NCBI GenBank assembly: GCA_030280995.1
Contig: JASXTE010000001.1
Coordinates: 29,544,606-29,608,605, forward strand
DNA length: 64,000 nucleotides
Origin: Hemileia vastatrix
Lineage: Eukaryota; Basidiomycota; Pucciniomycetes; Pucciniales; Zaghouaniaceae
Direction: 5' to 3'
Shown here: piece by piece, positions 44,287 to 55,475 of the stretch
Numbering within the stretch: the first letter of the stretch is position 1
How the letters are laid out: each line of letters opens with the position of its first letter
The notes under the pieces: generated by a model
What the model saw: only the letters and a program-made list of their open reading frames with translations
What the model was told of the DNA's origin: nothing
Databases searched by the model: none
Program-made: the position numbers and the translations under genes

Positions 44287-46158
44287 GCGTCACATCAAAT
44301 TTCCTCTTCTTCCTCCAGGGCTCCTCCAAGTCCTGAAACTCAGCATCAAGAGAAAGTGTCAGTTCTTGGGGCAAGTCTACTGATGATAATAAAACAGCAG
44401 GAGACTCACCAGGCAGGGCCAGGGGGAAAATGCTTTCTCTGTGCCATCCACCTTTCCATCTTCTACCTTATCTTTCCTTTCTTGTGCCTTCTCCTCCTTT
44501 AAGTGCCTTTCATCTCCCCTGTTTCCCTCTCTGATGCTCCCCGTTGGTGACCCAACCCAAGCCTGCTGCTTAGAATCAAGAGGAAGCATCAGTTTTAGAA
44601 GCAAGTCAACTGATTATAAAAAAGCATCAGAAGATTTGCCAGGATAAGCCCCTGACCTGTGAAGGGGCCAGGGGGCCAATACTTTAGTGCCCGTGCCCCA
44701 CTCCTTCCCATCTGCACCTTCTTTTCCTTCCAATCAATTTTTGGGTTATATTGTTCCAGCCATGTCATCCCCAGTACCATGTCGTACTGGTCATTCAGGT
44801 TTGTCACATATCACGTGCACTGAGATTCCCTTACATCACACCAAAATATGAAAAAAACTTCTCTCTTACTTCTCCTCCCCCACTTGGGGATCCATCAAAC
44901 ATAATTAGAAACCTAGGGTGGTCCAATTTTTCTTTTTTCTTTTTATTTCTCTTTAAAAACTTGTTGGAAATAAAACAGTCAGTGGCCCCACAGTCTAGTA
45001 GGGCTTGTACATTTGTTGTGGTTTCAAGGGTCAATAAAGGCAAGTTTTGTATAATACAATCATCATTTACTTCAAGTGGCTTACATGCTGATAACTCTTC
45101 TACTAAGTCCCTCTTATCCTTTCCATCTAATCCACTTGTGGAGGGCACAGACTTTACTCCCAAGCACTGCCTTTTACCTGCACCTTTCCTGTGCTATCCC
45201 CCACCTCACTAACCCTTATTTTTCTTCTACACTCCCTTTCCAGATGACTGCTGCTCCCACATCTGAGGCACAATCCTTTGCTCATGCACCTCTGATATTC
45301 TTCATCCAATAACCTTTTCCTCCAACTAGCACAAAGTGCATTTTCTGCATCAATATCCATGGCATTTGGGTCCTTTTCACTGGCCCCGCTTGATCAGGCA
45401 TAGTTGTGCCACTGACAGGCACCACTCCAACCATCCATCTGCTGATTCATAAACATGTTATCAGCTTGGATGGCCAGATCCATGAGTGCTTGAAGGGAGT
45501 TTGGGTGAGGGTGGCTGATTAGGGAATTTCTTATTTTTTATGAGAGCCCATTCCTTAAGTGAAATATAAGTGCCCCTTCCCCCCATGTTTTGACATAGCT
45601 GGTGTGGCCCCAGAATACCAACACATACTCAGTGACCAAGTTTCTTTGTTGCAACTGATTGAGTGCATGTTCCAAGGCTGTTGCCACATCTGGGTCACCA
45701 AAGGCTAATTCAAAAGCCGCCATGAACTGACAGAAAGATGTCACCAACTTGCCATTCACAAGGAGTTCCTTTGTAGATGGCCTTGTCCACCATGCAGTCT
45801 CATCTGTGAGGTAGGAGATTGCAAAGCCAATTTTTTATTGCTCATCTAGGAACTGATAGTGGTTGAGCAGGACATAAATCTTTAACTGTGATTTGTACTG
45901 ATCTGCCCAGGGACTTTGCTTTCCATCAAAGATTACTGGAACAGAAATCTTTGGACCTTTAACAAGTGGCACTGGTGCCATGGGCTGTTTGTGTGCCTCA
46001 GCTTCAGAGGTGTCAAGCTCTACTTCCATGGGGCCGTGGTATGAGTGCCTTTCCCCTGCTAAAAGTTGCATGAGTCTTGTTTATTGTTCTTGAAAGCATG
46101 CCATTTACTTTTGCATTACAGTGAGTGTTGCTGCATCAGGTTGACCTAAGGGGTTCAT
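44287..46158 (-). pseudogene. host element: gag and protease, decayed
   Basis: The frame starts near 46158 (MNPLGQPDAATL). Recognisable parts are a gag core (ISVPVIFDGKQSPWADQYK, then FCQFMAAFELAFGDPD), a CCHC knuckle CLRCGSSSHLEREC, a retropepsin with VQALLDCGATDCFIS (DCGA for DSGA), and the downstream MVLGMTWLEQYNPKIDW strand-loop segment. Many stops split it (for example near 46075, 45833, 45535 and 45370). The text resumes across element E as the RT run-in at 32311, showing these are one gene. A tandem duplication lies at 44338-44700. Confidence 0.85.
44338..44700. repeat. tandem duplication, period about 234 bp
   Basis: ATCAAGAG(A/G)AAG followed by (T/C)(G/A)TCAGTT and GCAAGTC(T/A)ACTGAT occurs at about 44345 and 44578, and both copies continue to a GCCAGG-like block. 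It lies in the linker between protease and RT of the host element. Confidence 0.6.
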
Positions 46159-46199
46159 TGCTCTTCAGCAGTGTGCCAATTAAGATTGGAAAAAATATT

Positions 46200-46512
46200 A
46201 AGATCTAAATAGGCAGACTACCACTAGCACTAACACTAGTCTAAGATGGGACTGAATATTCTGGATATAGAAGTGAGACTAACTAAGACTGACTATGTTG
46301 GGACTTCCAACAGTGAGGGAAGACGGGACTGACTATGCCAATTGGCAGTAAGACTAGAGAGTAACTGGATTACTAGATAGGTTTTCCAATGAGGAGCGCT
46401 CCACAGCTCTTGCCCCATATATCCCTCTTATGCAATATCTTCTCTTCTGCCTCTTTACAATGCATAGCACCTATAGCACTCCTCCTCACCATGTCTCAAC
46501 CAAATCATGACA
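46200..46512 (-). repeat. probable 5' LTR of the host element
   Basis: On the minus strand a segment starting TGTCATGATTTGG lies just upstream of the gag start, with a TTGGCACACTGCTGAAGAGC segment between. TGTCATGA is a frequent LTR start in basidiomycete gypsy elements (from memory). The partner LTR is missing, so the borders are uncertain. Confidence 0.4.
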
Positions 46513-46519
46513 CCGCTAC

Positions 46520-47697
46520 TGTCAGCCTAGGTATCCCCAGGACTGAGTATTTCTTATGTTTAAAATAAGATAACCTTAATTACATTAAGCTTATATCTTA
46601 AAGATATGGTTAAAACACTTATATATATGGTTAAAATTCATATATATATAATTATTACACTATTATATGACTTATAGTAGTTTAAATAGCGTATCCATAG
46701 CCTAATAATACTTATTAAGGTGTTAATTGAGTCATAATATACTTATATTAAATGATATTAAGTAATTATAGACATACATAAGCTTATATGTATACATAAA
46801 CCTCATATTCAGTGAAATATGTAGTTATATTATGTATATTAAGGTCTATAAGTGGGTTTTAACCTCTTAATAGCCTATAACCTTTGTTTTTCTGCTTATT
46901 TTAGGTCATATGGACATATTCTGTGGACTCACAATGCCTAAAAAAGTATATACACCTATTTCAGGCGCATATACCCAGTTTGGACAACTTAATCTGATTC
47001 CTTGGATGGATTTTCATGGATTTATGGGTTGGGAGATCATTACTGGGTTAATATGGATGCTTGGGGATGTTATTGGGGGCTTGGAAAGTTAATTTGGTTC
47101 CTTTATATGCTTTGTGTTTCATTATATTCTCTTTGGATGAGTTATTTTACCTGTTTCTCTATGGTATTCGCTTTTATCTGTTTATTCTATTTATGGTATG
47201 GGTCTGTGGTATCATAAATTGTGATGGAGGGTCCTTACTGGAGGTCTGGGTTTTGAATCTGCCTAAAGTGGAAGCCATGGGGAAGTGATGGGCCCTCACA
47301 GTGCTGTAATTTCTGGGGATAGCAGAGACATCATCTGGATTGAAGATCTGTGCACTCCAGTGGATTTTGGTATAAGTAAGGGAGGTTTTGACGGGTTATT
47401 AGACATCACTTACTTACTACACTTCAATAAGACCTTATAACACAATTATTTTCATATATTAATATATTATAAAGCATCTATAAATTGATATTATCTTTAT
47501 ATAAGCTATAAATGTATTTTATTGATCTATTTTCCACCACTAGCACGCATATAAATCGAAGTATTGTGAGATTCTATTGAGAATAACTATTTTATTAGTC
47601 TTCCCCTGAGGTTTAATCACTAAATAGTTTTTCAATAAGTAGTAGTACCATTAATATTTACTATTAAATCATACTTAGATACTAGCATACACTGACA
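46520..47697 (+). repeat. 5' LTR of element B
   Basis: It starts TGTCAGCCTAGG and ends ACTGACA (1,178 bp). The same sequence restarts at 62987. The upstream flank 46515-46519 is GCTAC; the matching 3' flank would lie beyond the window. Confidence 0.92.
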
Positions 47698-48206
47698 ATT
47701 GGGGGTCTTTCCTTAATTATTATTGATTATTTAGTATAAGCCTTAGAATGTGATATTTACTCTAGTATATCTAAAACAAACCAAATATTTGGGTCTTCTG
47801 CACATTTGTGGGTCATCATAACTCAGTAATTGCGAAAAATAACCCTTATAATAATTTTACTAATTTTTTATAATAAAAATTAGGTATTTACAGTAGTGAT
47901 TCTACCCAATATAAACCCAATTTCATTTGGTATTTGGTCACCAATATAACACTTAATTAAATTGGTATTTGGTTAAAGCTTTGTAAGATAATTATTCACC
48001 CTGATAAAGTTCTAGTTAAACTTATTATTTTATTCTTAAAAGATTTTTTCAAATTTTTCTTATATTTTATTTAAATAAATTAAGATATAAATTCAGGGTA
48101 AGCTCCAGTGCTTTTATTAGTAATTGTATTGCTAATAATTTCTTTCTACTAATTACTATATAGGTTTTCCCTTTTATAGATGTATAAAATTGTTATTCAA
48201 GTCACA
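47698..48206 (+). other. leader of element B with primer-binding region
   Basis: ATTGGGGGTCTTTCC follows the LTR directly, as it does in element C, and marks the primer-binding region. The rest is an untranslated AT-rich leader similar to 54966-55475. Confidence 0.6.
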
Positions 48207-49559
48207 ATGAGTGCTCAACAGGACAATGTAAGTGAAAAAACTGCTTATAACACCAGGTCTAAAGCTAAAAAAATTGCTCCAGGACATCACCATGGAGGGT
48301 CAATCATAACCACAACCAGAGTCAATGAGCATAGAGGAAAAGGACACCCTCTTAAAAAAGATAACAATAAAAAAGACTTCACCACCTCTGAAGGATCAAA
48401 TGTCCCATCTGGAAAAGCAGGTTCTGAAACTGGAGGAATCAAAGTCTTTCATTCTAAAGGAGGTAGAGCAGTTGCAAAACAACTGCAAGGTGGGTTTCCA
48501 AAAAATGAATCAAACCTTGGCGGAGTTAAAGGTAGGGCAGCCAAGCCAACAACCCCCTACCCAAGGAGGGTCACATCATTCCCAGGAAATAATCCTGGTA
48601 GAGAAATGGAAGTGGGATTGGTTCCACCAGCAATGGTCCAGTCACAATTGCAACAGGGATACTCCCCCTCATCAGACTTCCTCAGCTCACCCCTACAAAG
48701 GAAAGCAAAAATTCCAAAAATCAGGGCTTGCACCTATCCCGTGGTAAGTAGATTATCCTCTCAGATTGAACACAATACTGATAATTACAATATAGGTAAT
48801 ATTATTGATGTAAAATCTGTACAGAAAATTTTGGAGGATTTGAGAAAATTAGGTTTTGATGTAGATACACCTGACTTATCTTTTGTCAATAACAAAAGTA
48901 CTATTTATAATAATAATACAGTTAAACCTCAGTTTCCACCACTTACTAGTGAGACGAGAAGTTCACAAAACAGTGAAAAAATTGAGAAGGAAGAGATGGA
49001 TTATTTTAACAATAACCCAACTTTCCATAGAATTGTTTCAGCATTATGGAATAGAATGACTGATTGTGAGGAACAGACAGTTAAGCCCACAAGTGATACA
49101 ATTTCTTCCTTAACATTGAATATTTCTCAACTAGCAACAAGAAATAAAGAATTAGAGAATGAAAATTTGTCTCTAACTCTTAAGTATGATTCTTTGAGTA
49201 ATAAATATAGTGAGCTTTCAAACAAATTCTGTGAGTTAGAAAAGTTGTATGAAGCACATTTATTGAAAACTGAATCAAGAACAAAGTTATCTTTTTCCCA
49301 GACAAATCAGAGTGTCTCTTATCTACTACAAAGATTTAATAAAGTTGAGATTGAAACTGCTAATCTACTAATGAACCAGGATAATCATAAGTATACTCAG
49401 TATAATAATAATCCTTTCATTGGCAAAAATGAATCTCAATCATTCATTATACCACCACAAGTAAAACCATCTGGTGGTAGTGTCAAATCTGAGAAAACAA
49501 ATGTAAGTCACAAATCCGTGCAAGAGGAGTTACGAGACCATTTATCAAGAGTAAATTAG
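48207..49559 (+). pseudogene. element B gag, truncated by a stop
   Basis: The frame starts at MSAQQDN (the ATG aligned with element C) and runs to a TAG at 49557. The N-terminal 175 residues are of low complexity and overlap a second ORF in the +1 frame. Then come a VDTPDLSFV segment and a long coiled coil (about residues 270-390). In C the frame continues into the rest of gag, so the TAG (after HLSRVN, replacing a Glu codon) is a nonsense mutation. Confidence 0.8.
48325..48747 (+). CDS. overlapping +1-frame coiled-coil ORF in gag (element B copy)
   Basis: A 140-residue ORF nested in gag, one base out of frame, starting MSIEEKD and ending at a TGG TAA that overlaps a GTAAGT sequence. Residues 25-70 form a heptad-like helix (HLEKQVLKLEESKSF). 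A Trp-rich segment KWKWDWFHQQW lies near residue 105. The same ORF with the same start and end exists in element C (55594-56022). It stays open in an otherwise decayed element. It could be a separate small protein or the true N-terminal gag product. Confidence 0.6.
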   Translation: MSIEEKDTLLKKITIKKTSPPLKDQMSHLEKQVLKLEESKSFILKEVEQLQNNCKVGFQKMNQTLAELKVGQPSQQPPTQGGSHHSQEIILVEKWKWDWFHQQWSSHNCNRDTPPHQTSSAHPYKGKQKFQKSGLAPIPW

Positions 49560-52500
49560 TTTTTGAATTTACCTAGGATTAGTGAAACAAAACCCAATCA
49601 GAAGAACTGGCATAAGATAGATCAGTACCAAACTTATGATGGGGAAGCCAGCTCTGATTGGCAACATTTTATCCAAAGAATTGACAACTTAAAATTCTCA
49701 TATAAGTTACCAGATAAAGAAAAAAACATCAAAGTTAATTTATTTATTTAAGGATGTTGCTTTATTATGGTTTGAAGCTGTATTAAGTGAGGGTAAAGAT
49801 TACTCTTGGGCTGAATGGAAACAACTAATTGAAAAAAAATTTGGAGGTTATAAATTCAGGCTCACTCAGCAAAGACTATATGAGAAAACTAGGTACAATC
49901 CGTTGAATGGTGACAAACCTATGGTATTTTTAATGAATTTAAATAAAATATTAAAAGCCATTGAGCCAAACATGTATTTTAACTTATGTATAGATAAGAT
50001 AATATATAAATTACATATATCTGTCAGAGACATTGTTGTAGCTAGAACAATTAATGTTACTGAATATTCTGAATTTATTAATATTTGTAATGAAATATTG
50101 TTAAACCATAAGTATGAAGCAAGGTATACCACTTATAAACAAAATATTGAACCTGTTAAAAATCAGAATTCAAAAACACTTCAGGAGAAGCAGAAAAAAC
50201 CTACTGCACCTGTAGTACCTAAAAAGTATGAAACTAATACTTGTTATAAGTGTAATAAGCCTTGGGTTAAAGGTCACAAATGTGAGTAAAACATAAATAT
50301 TGTTGAAAATCAACATTAATCTTAAATTGAAACAGAAAAAAGTAAAGACTCAAGTGATTATGACAGTAATATCTCATATAGTGATGAAAATGAAGTCTGT
50401 ATGTTGGAAGATGATTTGTCCATCTTTGAAAATCCAATATTGAATATGGACTTAAATGAATCTTAAATGAATATTGAGGATGCTGAAATCATTAAGGATA
50501 TACAAGCTGATAACTTAAAAATGAGACCTATCATGGTTCCAGCTATCATTTCTGGTGAAAATGTTAATATAGTATTGGACACAGGAGCTCCTGATAGTGA
50601 ATATAAGTCAAAGCTTGAACCCCTTCAAAGTAAAAATTGGAGAGGTTTTGGATCAGTACTACACCCCATTGGTAGATACAAAGATGCTTTTTTCTTTAAA
50701 CATTAACATGGTTATGTAAGAGTAACTTGTGACTTTGTAGTATTGGATAATACTAATTTTAATAACTGTTTTATCATTGGAAATGACATTCTGACTAAGT
50801 TTGGTGTGAAATTAGACCCGGCTAATAATAATTTTACAATTGGCATGAATGGTAAAAGGAAATTTAGAATAAATTCTTTTAACACAGTCTTACACATTGA
50901 GTCAGTGATAAATATTCCATGAAAAGGAAGAGAATCCAATGAGATGGAAATTCTGGAAACAGAAATTTCAAAAGCATCATTTGGCACTCAGATAAGTGAA
51001 TCTGAGAAAACAAATATGTTGGACTTAATTAAAGCATTTCCAATGGCTTTTGCACATGGCACCAATGAACTTGACCTTGTAAAATATCATGAGATGAAAA
51101 TTAGTTTAACCTGTGATATGAATAATATTCCTGCTAGTCTTAAAAAGAAACCATACCCTGCTTCACCAATGAAGAGGAAAGACATTGAGGAGAATATTAA
51201 GATGTTATTAAAAATTAAAATTCTTGAGAAGGTTGAAACTACTCCAAAATATTGTGTAATATCACCTGTGCTAATTTCTTATGAACAATATAAAGCAAGA
51301 CTGTGCAGTGATTTTAGAGCATTAAATACATTTACAGTAGATGATATTTATCCCTTGCTAAGGATTGCCTCTATAAATGCTACCCTTAAAGGTGCTAAGT
51401 ATATAAGTTGCCTAGATGGGAATAAAGGGTACTATCAAATTCCTGTAGAAAAGAATTCACAAGACTTTTTGTTGATAACAACACATATGGGAATATATAA
51501 ATATGTCAGGATGCCATTTGGACCAAAAAATGCTCCATCAGTATTTCAGAAACTAATGGATATAAAATTCCATAATGAAATGATTGAAGTATGGTTAATG
51601 GTATACATTGACGACATCATAGTGTTTTCTAAAACATATGATGAGCAATTAATCCATTTAAAGAAGGTATTTCAGAAAATGGATGAAATAAAAATGACCC
51701 TGGCATTGAAAAAATGTAATTTTGGGTTTGAGTCTTTAAAAGTGCTTGGTCATATTGTATCTGGCTTACAAATATGTGCAGACCAAAATAAGCTGGCTGC
51801 AATCAAGAATATTGGCATTCCTCAAAATGTAAAGGATGTACAATCTTTTCTTGGTATGTGTGGTTATCATAGAAAATGTATAAAAAACTACCAATTAATT
51901 GCTGCACCATTGACCACACTGATAAAGAAATCAGAAGCTTTCATTTGGAATAATGAAAGACAAAAGGCTTTTGATAATTTGAAAGAATGTTTAATTACAG
52001 CTCCTATCTTGGGATTACCAGATTTCCAATTGCCTTTTGTATTGTATACTGATGCAAGTTTTATTGGTCTGGGTGCAGCTTTGCATCAAAAACAATTTAT
52101 TGAAGGGAAAATGTCAGAAGTAGTAATTTGCTATATTTCACGTACTCTGAGAAGTGGTGAATTGAAATATGATGCTACTCAACTTGAATGTTTGACAGTA
52201 GTATGGGCTCTTGAGAAGCTACATTATTACCTTGAAGACCAAAAATTTTGGTTAATAACTGACTGTAGTGCAGTTAAGTCACTCTTAAACATGAAAACTC
52301 CTAATAGACACATGTTTAGATGGCAATTATCTGTACAAGAATACAGAGGACAAATGACTATTACACATAGAGCAGGAACCTTACACTCTAATGTAGATTT
52401 GTTATCTAGAGTACCTCTGCCTAATAATGATGATAATACTGCTTATGTTCCTGAGTCAGAGATTATTAACATTTATGGCATTTATATTGTAGATCTTGAG

Positions 52501-53798
52501 GATGAATTTATGCAATCAATTCTTGATAATTATGCTTCAGATCCTGACTTTAGTAAACTTACTACAATATTAAATGATCCATCTATTGCTTCAATGAATG
52601 TTTTAATAAAAACATTACAAAATAAGTATAAGGAAGCATTAGAAAAAGGAAAATTTTCCATTGAGGATAGTTTTATATATTACAAGAAAAAAATAAGTAA
52701 TGTAATTGTAATTCCCCCTTCGATGGAGGAGTTAATGTTAAGTATATGTCATGATGATATATTAGCAAGTCATTTTGACTTCCATAAAACATTAACCAGA
52801 GTAAAAAATACAGCTTGGTGCATTAACATGTCTGATGATGCTCAAAAATATGTTGAGACGTGTGAATCTTGTCAAAAATCTAAAAGATTAACAGGAAAAA
52901 GAGCTGGTTTATTACAACAAATTGAGCAACCAAAAGCTCCATGGGAAATAGTTAACATGGACTTTGTAACAGGTTTTCCAATAGCAGGGAATAAGAGTTA
53001 TAACTCCTGCTGGGTAATTGTAGATAGATTTACAAAAATGTGTAAATTTATTCCTACCCACAAAGAGGCTTCTGCAAAGGACTTAGATTTTTTATGGTGG
53101 ACACAAATGTTAAATATAGCAGGTTTCCCCAAAGCAATAGTTTCAGACAGAGATCCTAAATTTACTTCTTAGTTCTGGACATCACTTATGGATGTTTCAG
53201 GGTGTCAATTAAAACTTTCTACAGCACACCATCCACAAATTGATGGGCTAGCACAAAGAATGATACAAACTTTAGAAGATATGATAAGAAGATATTGTGC
53301 TTTTGGTCTTAAATTTAAAGACAATGACAAATTCACGCATGATTGGGTAACCCTTATCCCAGGTTTAGAATTTGCATACAATAGTACAGTACATTCTGTC
53401 ACTGGCAAAAAGTCATTTGAGTTATGGTTGGGTTATGTACCTAATACCCCTGCTAAAAATCTTAATAAATTACCTAGATTGGATATCCATCCAGGTACAA
53501 AATCTTTTCTTCAGATGCAAGAATTATGCAGAAACCATGCTCAAGAATGTATATATAAGGCATTTGAGTATGAGAAGAAAAGATGGGATAAAGCCCATAA
53601 AGAAAAAATGTTCAAAGAGGGTGATGAAGTCATTTTTTCTACACTACATTTCAATTTAAATGGTAATGTTAAATTGAAGGATCCATTCATTTGACCATTT
53701 GTAGTGAAAAAGATGGTTGGTAACAGTGCTGTTGAAGTTATTCTATATGCACCATATGATAGAAAACATCCAGTATTTCCTATTTCTCTTATAAAACC
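49560..53798 (+). pseudogene. element B gag C-terminus, protease, RT, RNase H and integrase, broken
   Basis: Colinear with element C: the knuckle CYKCNKPWVKGHKC; protease DTGA followed by a 36-bp in-frame deletion that removes the strand after the active site; a long open RT/RNase H/integrase frame (50944-53172) with VYIDDIIVFS; and integrase VNMDFVTG, SDRDPKF and LAQRMIQTLED (in C LAERMIQTLED; the catalytic Glu is Gln here). Lesions: a frameshift near 49725, stops at 50287, 50318, 50464, 50704, 50920, 53170 and 53692. The gene is cut at HPVFPISLIKP by element C and resumes at 62628. Confidence 0.9.
53794..53798 (+). other. target-site duplication AAACC, left copy
   Basis: AAACC immediately precedes the 5' LTR of C and is repeated exactly at 62623-62627 after its 3' LTR. 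It is the Lys-Pro coding text of element B. Confidence 0.95.
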
Positions 53799-54965
53799 TG
53801 TCAGCCTAAATATCCTTAGGACTGAGTATTTCTTATGCTTAAAATAAGATAACCTTAACTAGATTAAGCTTATATCTTAAAAATAAGGTTAAAATAATAA
53901 TATATATTATTTTATTATATATATATATAATTATTATTCTATTATATAATTTATAATAGTTTAAATAGCTTATCCATGGCCTAATAATACTTATTAAGGT
54001 GTTAATGGAGTCATAATATACTTATCTTAAGTGATATGAAGTAATACATAAGCTTATATGTATCCATAAATCTCATATTCAGTGAAATATGCAGTATATT
54101 ATGTATATTTAGGTATATAAGTGGGTTTTAGCCCCTTAATAGCCTATAACCTTTGTTTTTCTGCTTATTTTAGGTCATATGGACGAAATCAGTGGATTCA
54201 CAACGCCTACAGAAGCATAGACACCTATATCAGGCGCATACACCCAGTTTGGACAACTAAAATTACTTCCTTGGATGGTTATTCACGGATTTATGGGTTG
54301 GAAAGATGTTTCTGGGTTAATGTGGATGCTTGGGGATGTTATTGGGGGCTTGGACATTTTATTTGTTTCTTTATATGCTTTTGGTTTCATTAAACCTCTT
54401 TTTGATCATTTATTTTACCTGTTTCTTTATGGTATCCGCTTTTATCTGGGATTTCTATTTATGGTATGACTCTGTGTTATTATTAATAGTGATGGAGGGT
54501 CCTTACTGGAGGTCTGGGTGTTGAAACTGCTTGAAGTGGAAGCCATGGGGAGGTGATGGGCCCTCACAGTGCTGTAATTGCCGGGGATAGCAGTGACATC
54601 ATCTGGATTGAAGGTCTGTGCACTCCAGTGGATTTGGGTATAAGTAAGAAGGGATTTTGACGGTTTATTATCATCATTCAATTACTACACTTCAAACAAA
54701 CATTACACTACAATTATTAACATTCAGAAATATATTATAAAGCCCTTATAAATTGATATTATCTTTATAAAAGCTATAACTATATTTTATTCTTCTATTT
54801 TCCACCACTAGCACGCATTTAAATCCAAGTATTGTGAGTTTAATTTGAGTATAACTATTCTATTAGTCTTCCCCTGAGGTTTAATCACTAAATCATTTAT
54901 TAATAAGTAGTAGGACCATAAAATAATACTATTATATCATACTTATATACTAGACTGTACTGACA
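53799..54965 (+). repeat. 5' LTR of element C
   Basis: 1,167 bp, TGTCAG...CTGACA. A TATA-like GGGTATAAGTAAG lies near 54636. By eye I saw only about five substitutions against the 3' copy, so C inserted recently. Confidence 0.95.
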
Positions 54966-55475
54966 ATTGGGGGTCTTTCCTTATATTTTACTTATTATTT
55001 AGTATAAGCCTTGGGATGTGATTTTTACCTTAGTACAACTCAAAATTAACCAAATATTTGGGTCTGCTGCATATTAGTGGGTCATCATAACTTATTGATT
55101 GCGGAAAAGAACCCTTATAATAATTGTACTAATTTTTTATCATAAAAATTAGATATTTACAGTAGTAACTGTACCCAATATAAACCCAATTTCACTTGGT
55201 ATTTGGACACCAATATAACACCCAATTAAATTGGTATTTGGCTAAAGCTTGGTAAGCTAATTATTCACCCTTATAGAGGTCTAGTTAAACTTATTATTAT
55301 ATTTTTAACAGATTTTTTCGAATTTTTCTTATATTTTATTTAAATAAATAAAGATATAAATTCAGGGTAAGCTCCATTGCTTTTTTATTAGTAATATAAT
55401 TACTAATATCTTTTGTCTACTAATTCCACAGAGTTTTTCCTTTTGTAGACGTAAAATATTGTTATTCTGAACAAT
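54966..55475 (+). other. leader of element C with primer-binding region
   Basis: It begins ATTGGGGGTCTTTCC right after the LTR and is otherwise an AT-rich untranslated leader that matches element B. Confidence 0.6.

Noticed and set aside
46910..47700. A possible repeat-array or CRISPR-like signal from the recurring LTR text
   Set aside because: The copies are whole LTRs, not short spaced repeats; the sequence is eukaryotic.
54121..54530. Overlapping open frames in the LTRs of B and C (also near 46910, 61778 and 63379), rich in Trp, Tyr and Phe
   Set aside because: They recur only because the LTRs are repeated, have no domain and use hydrophobic low-information text in several frames at once.
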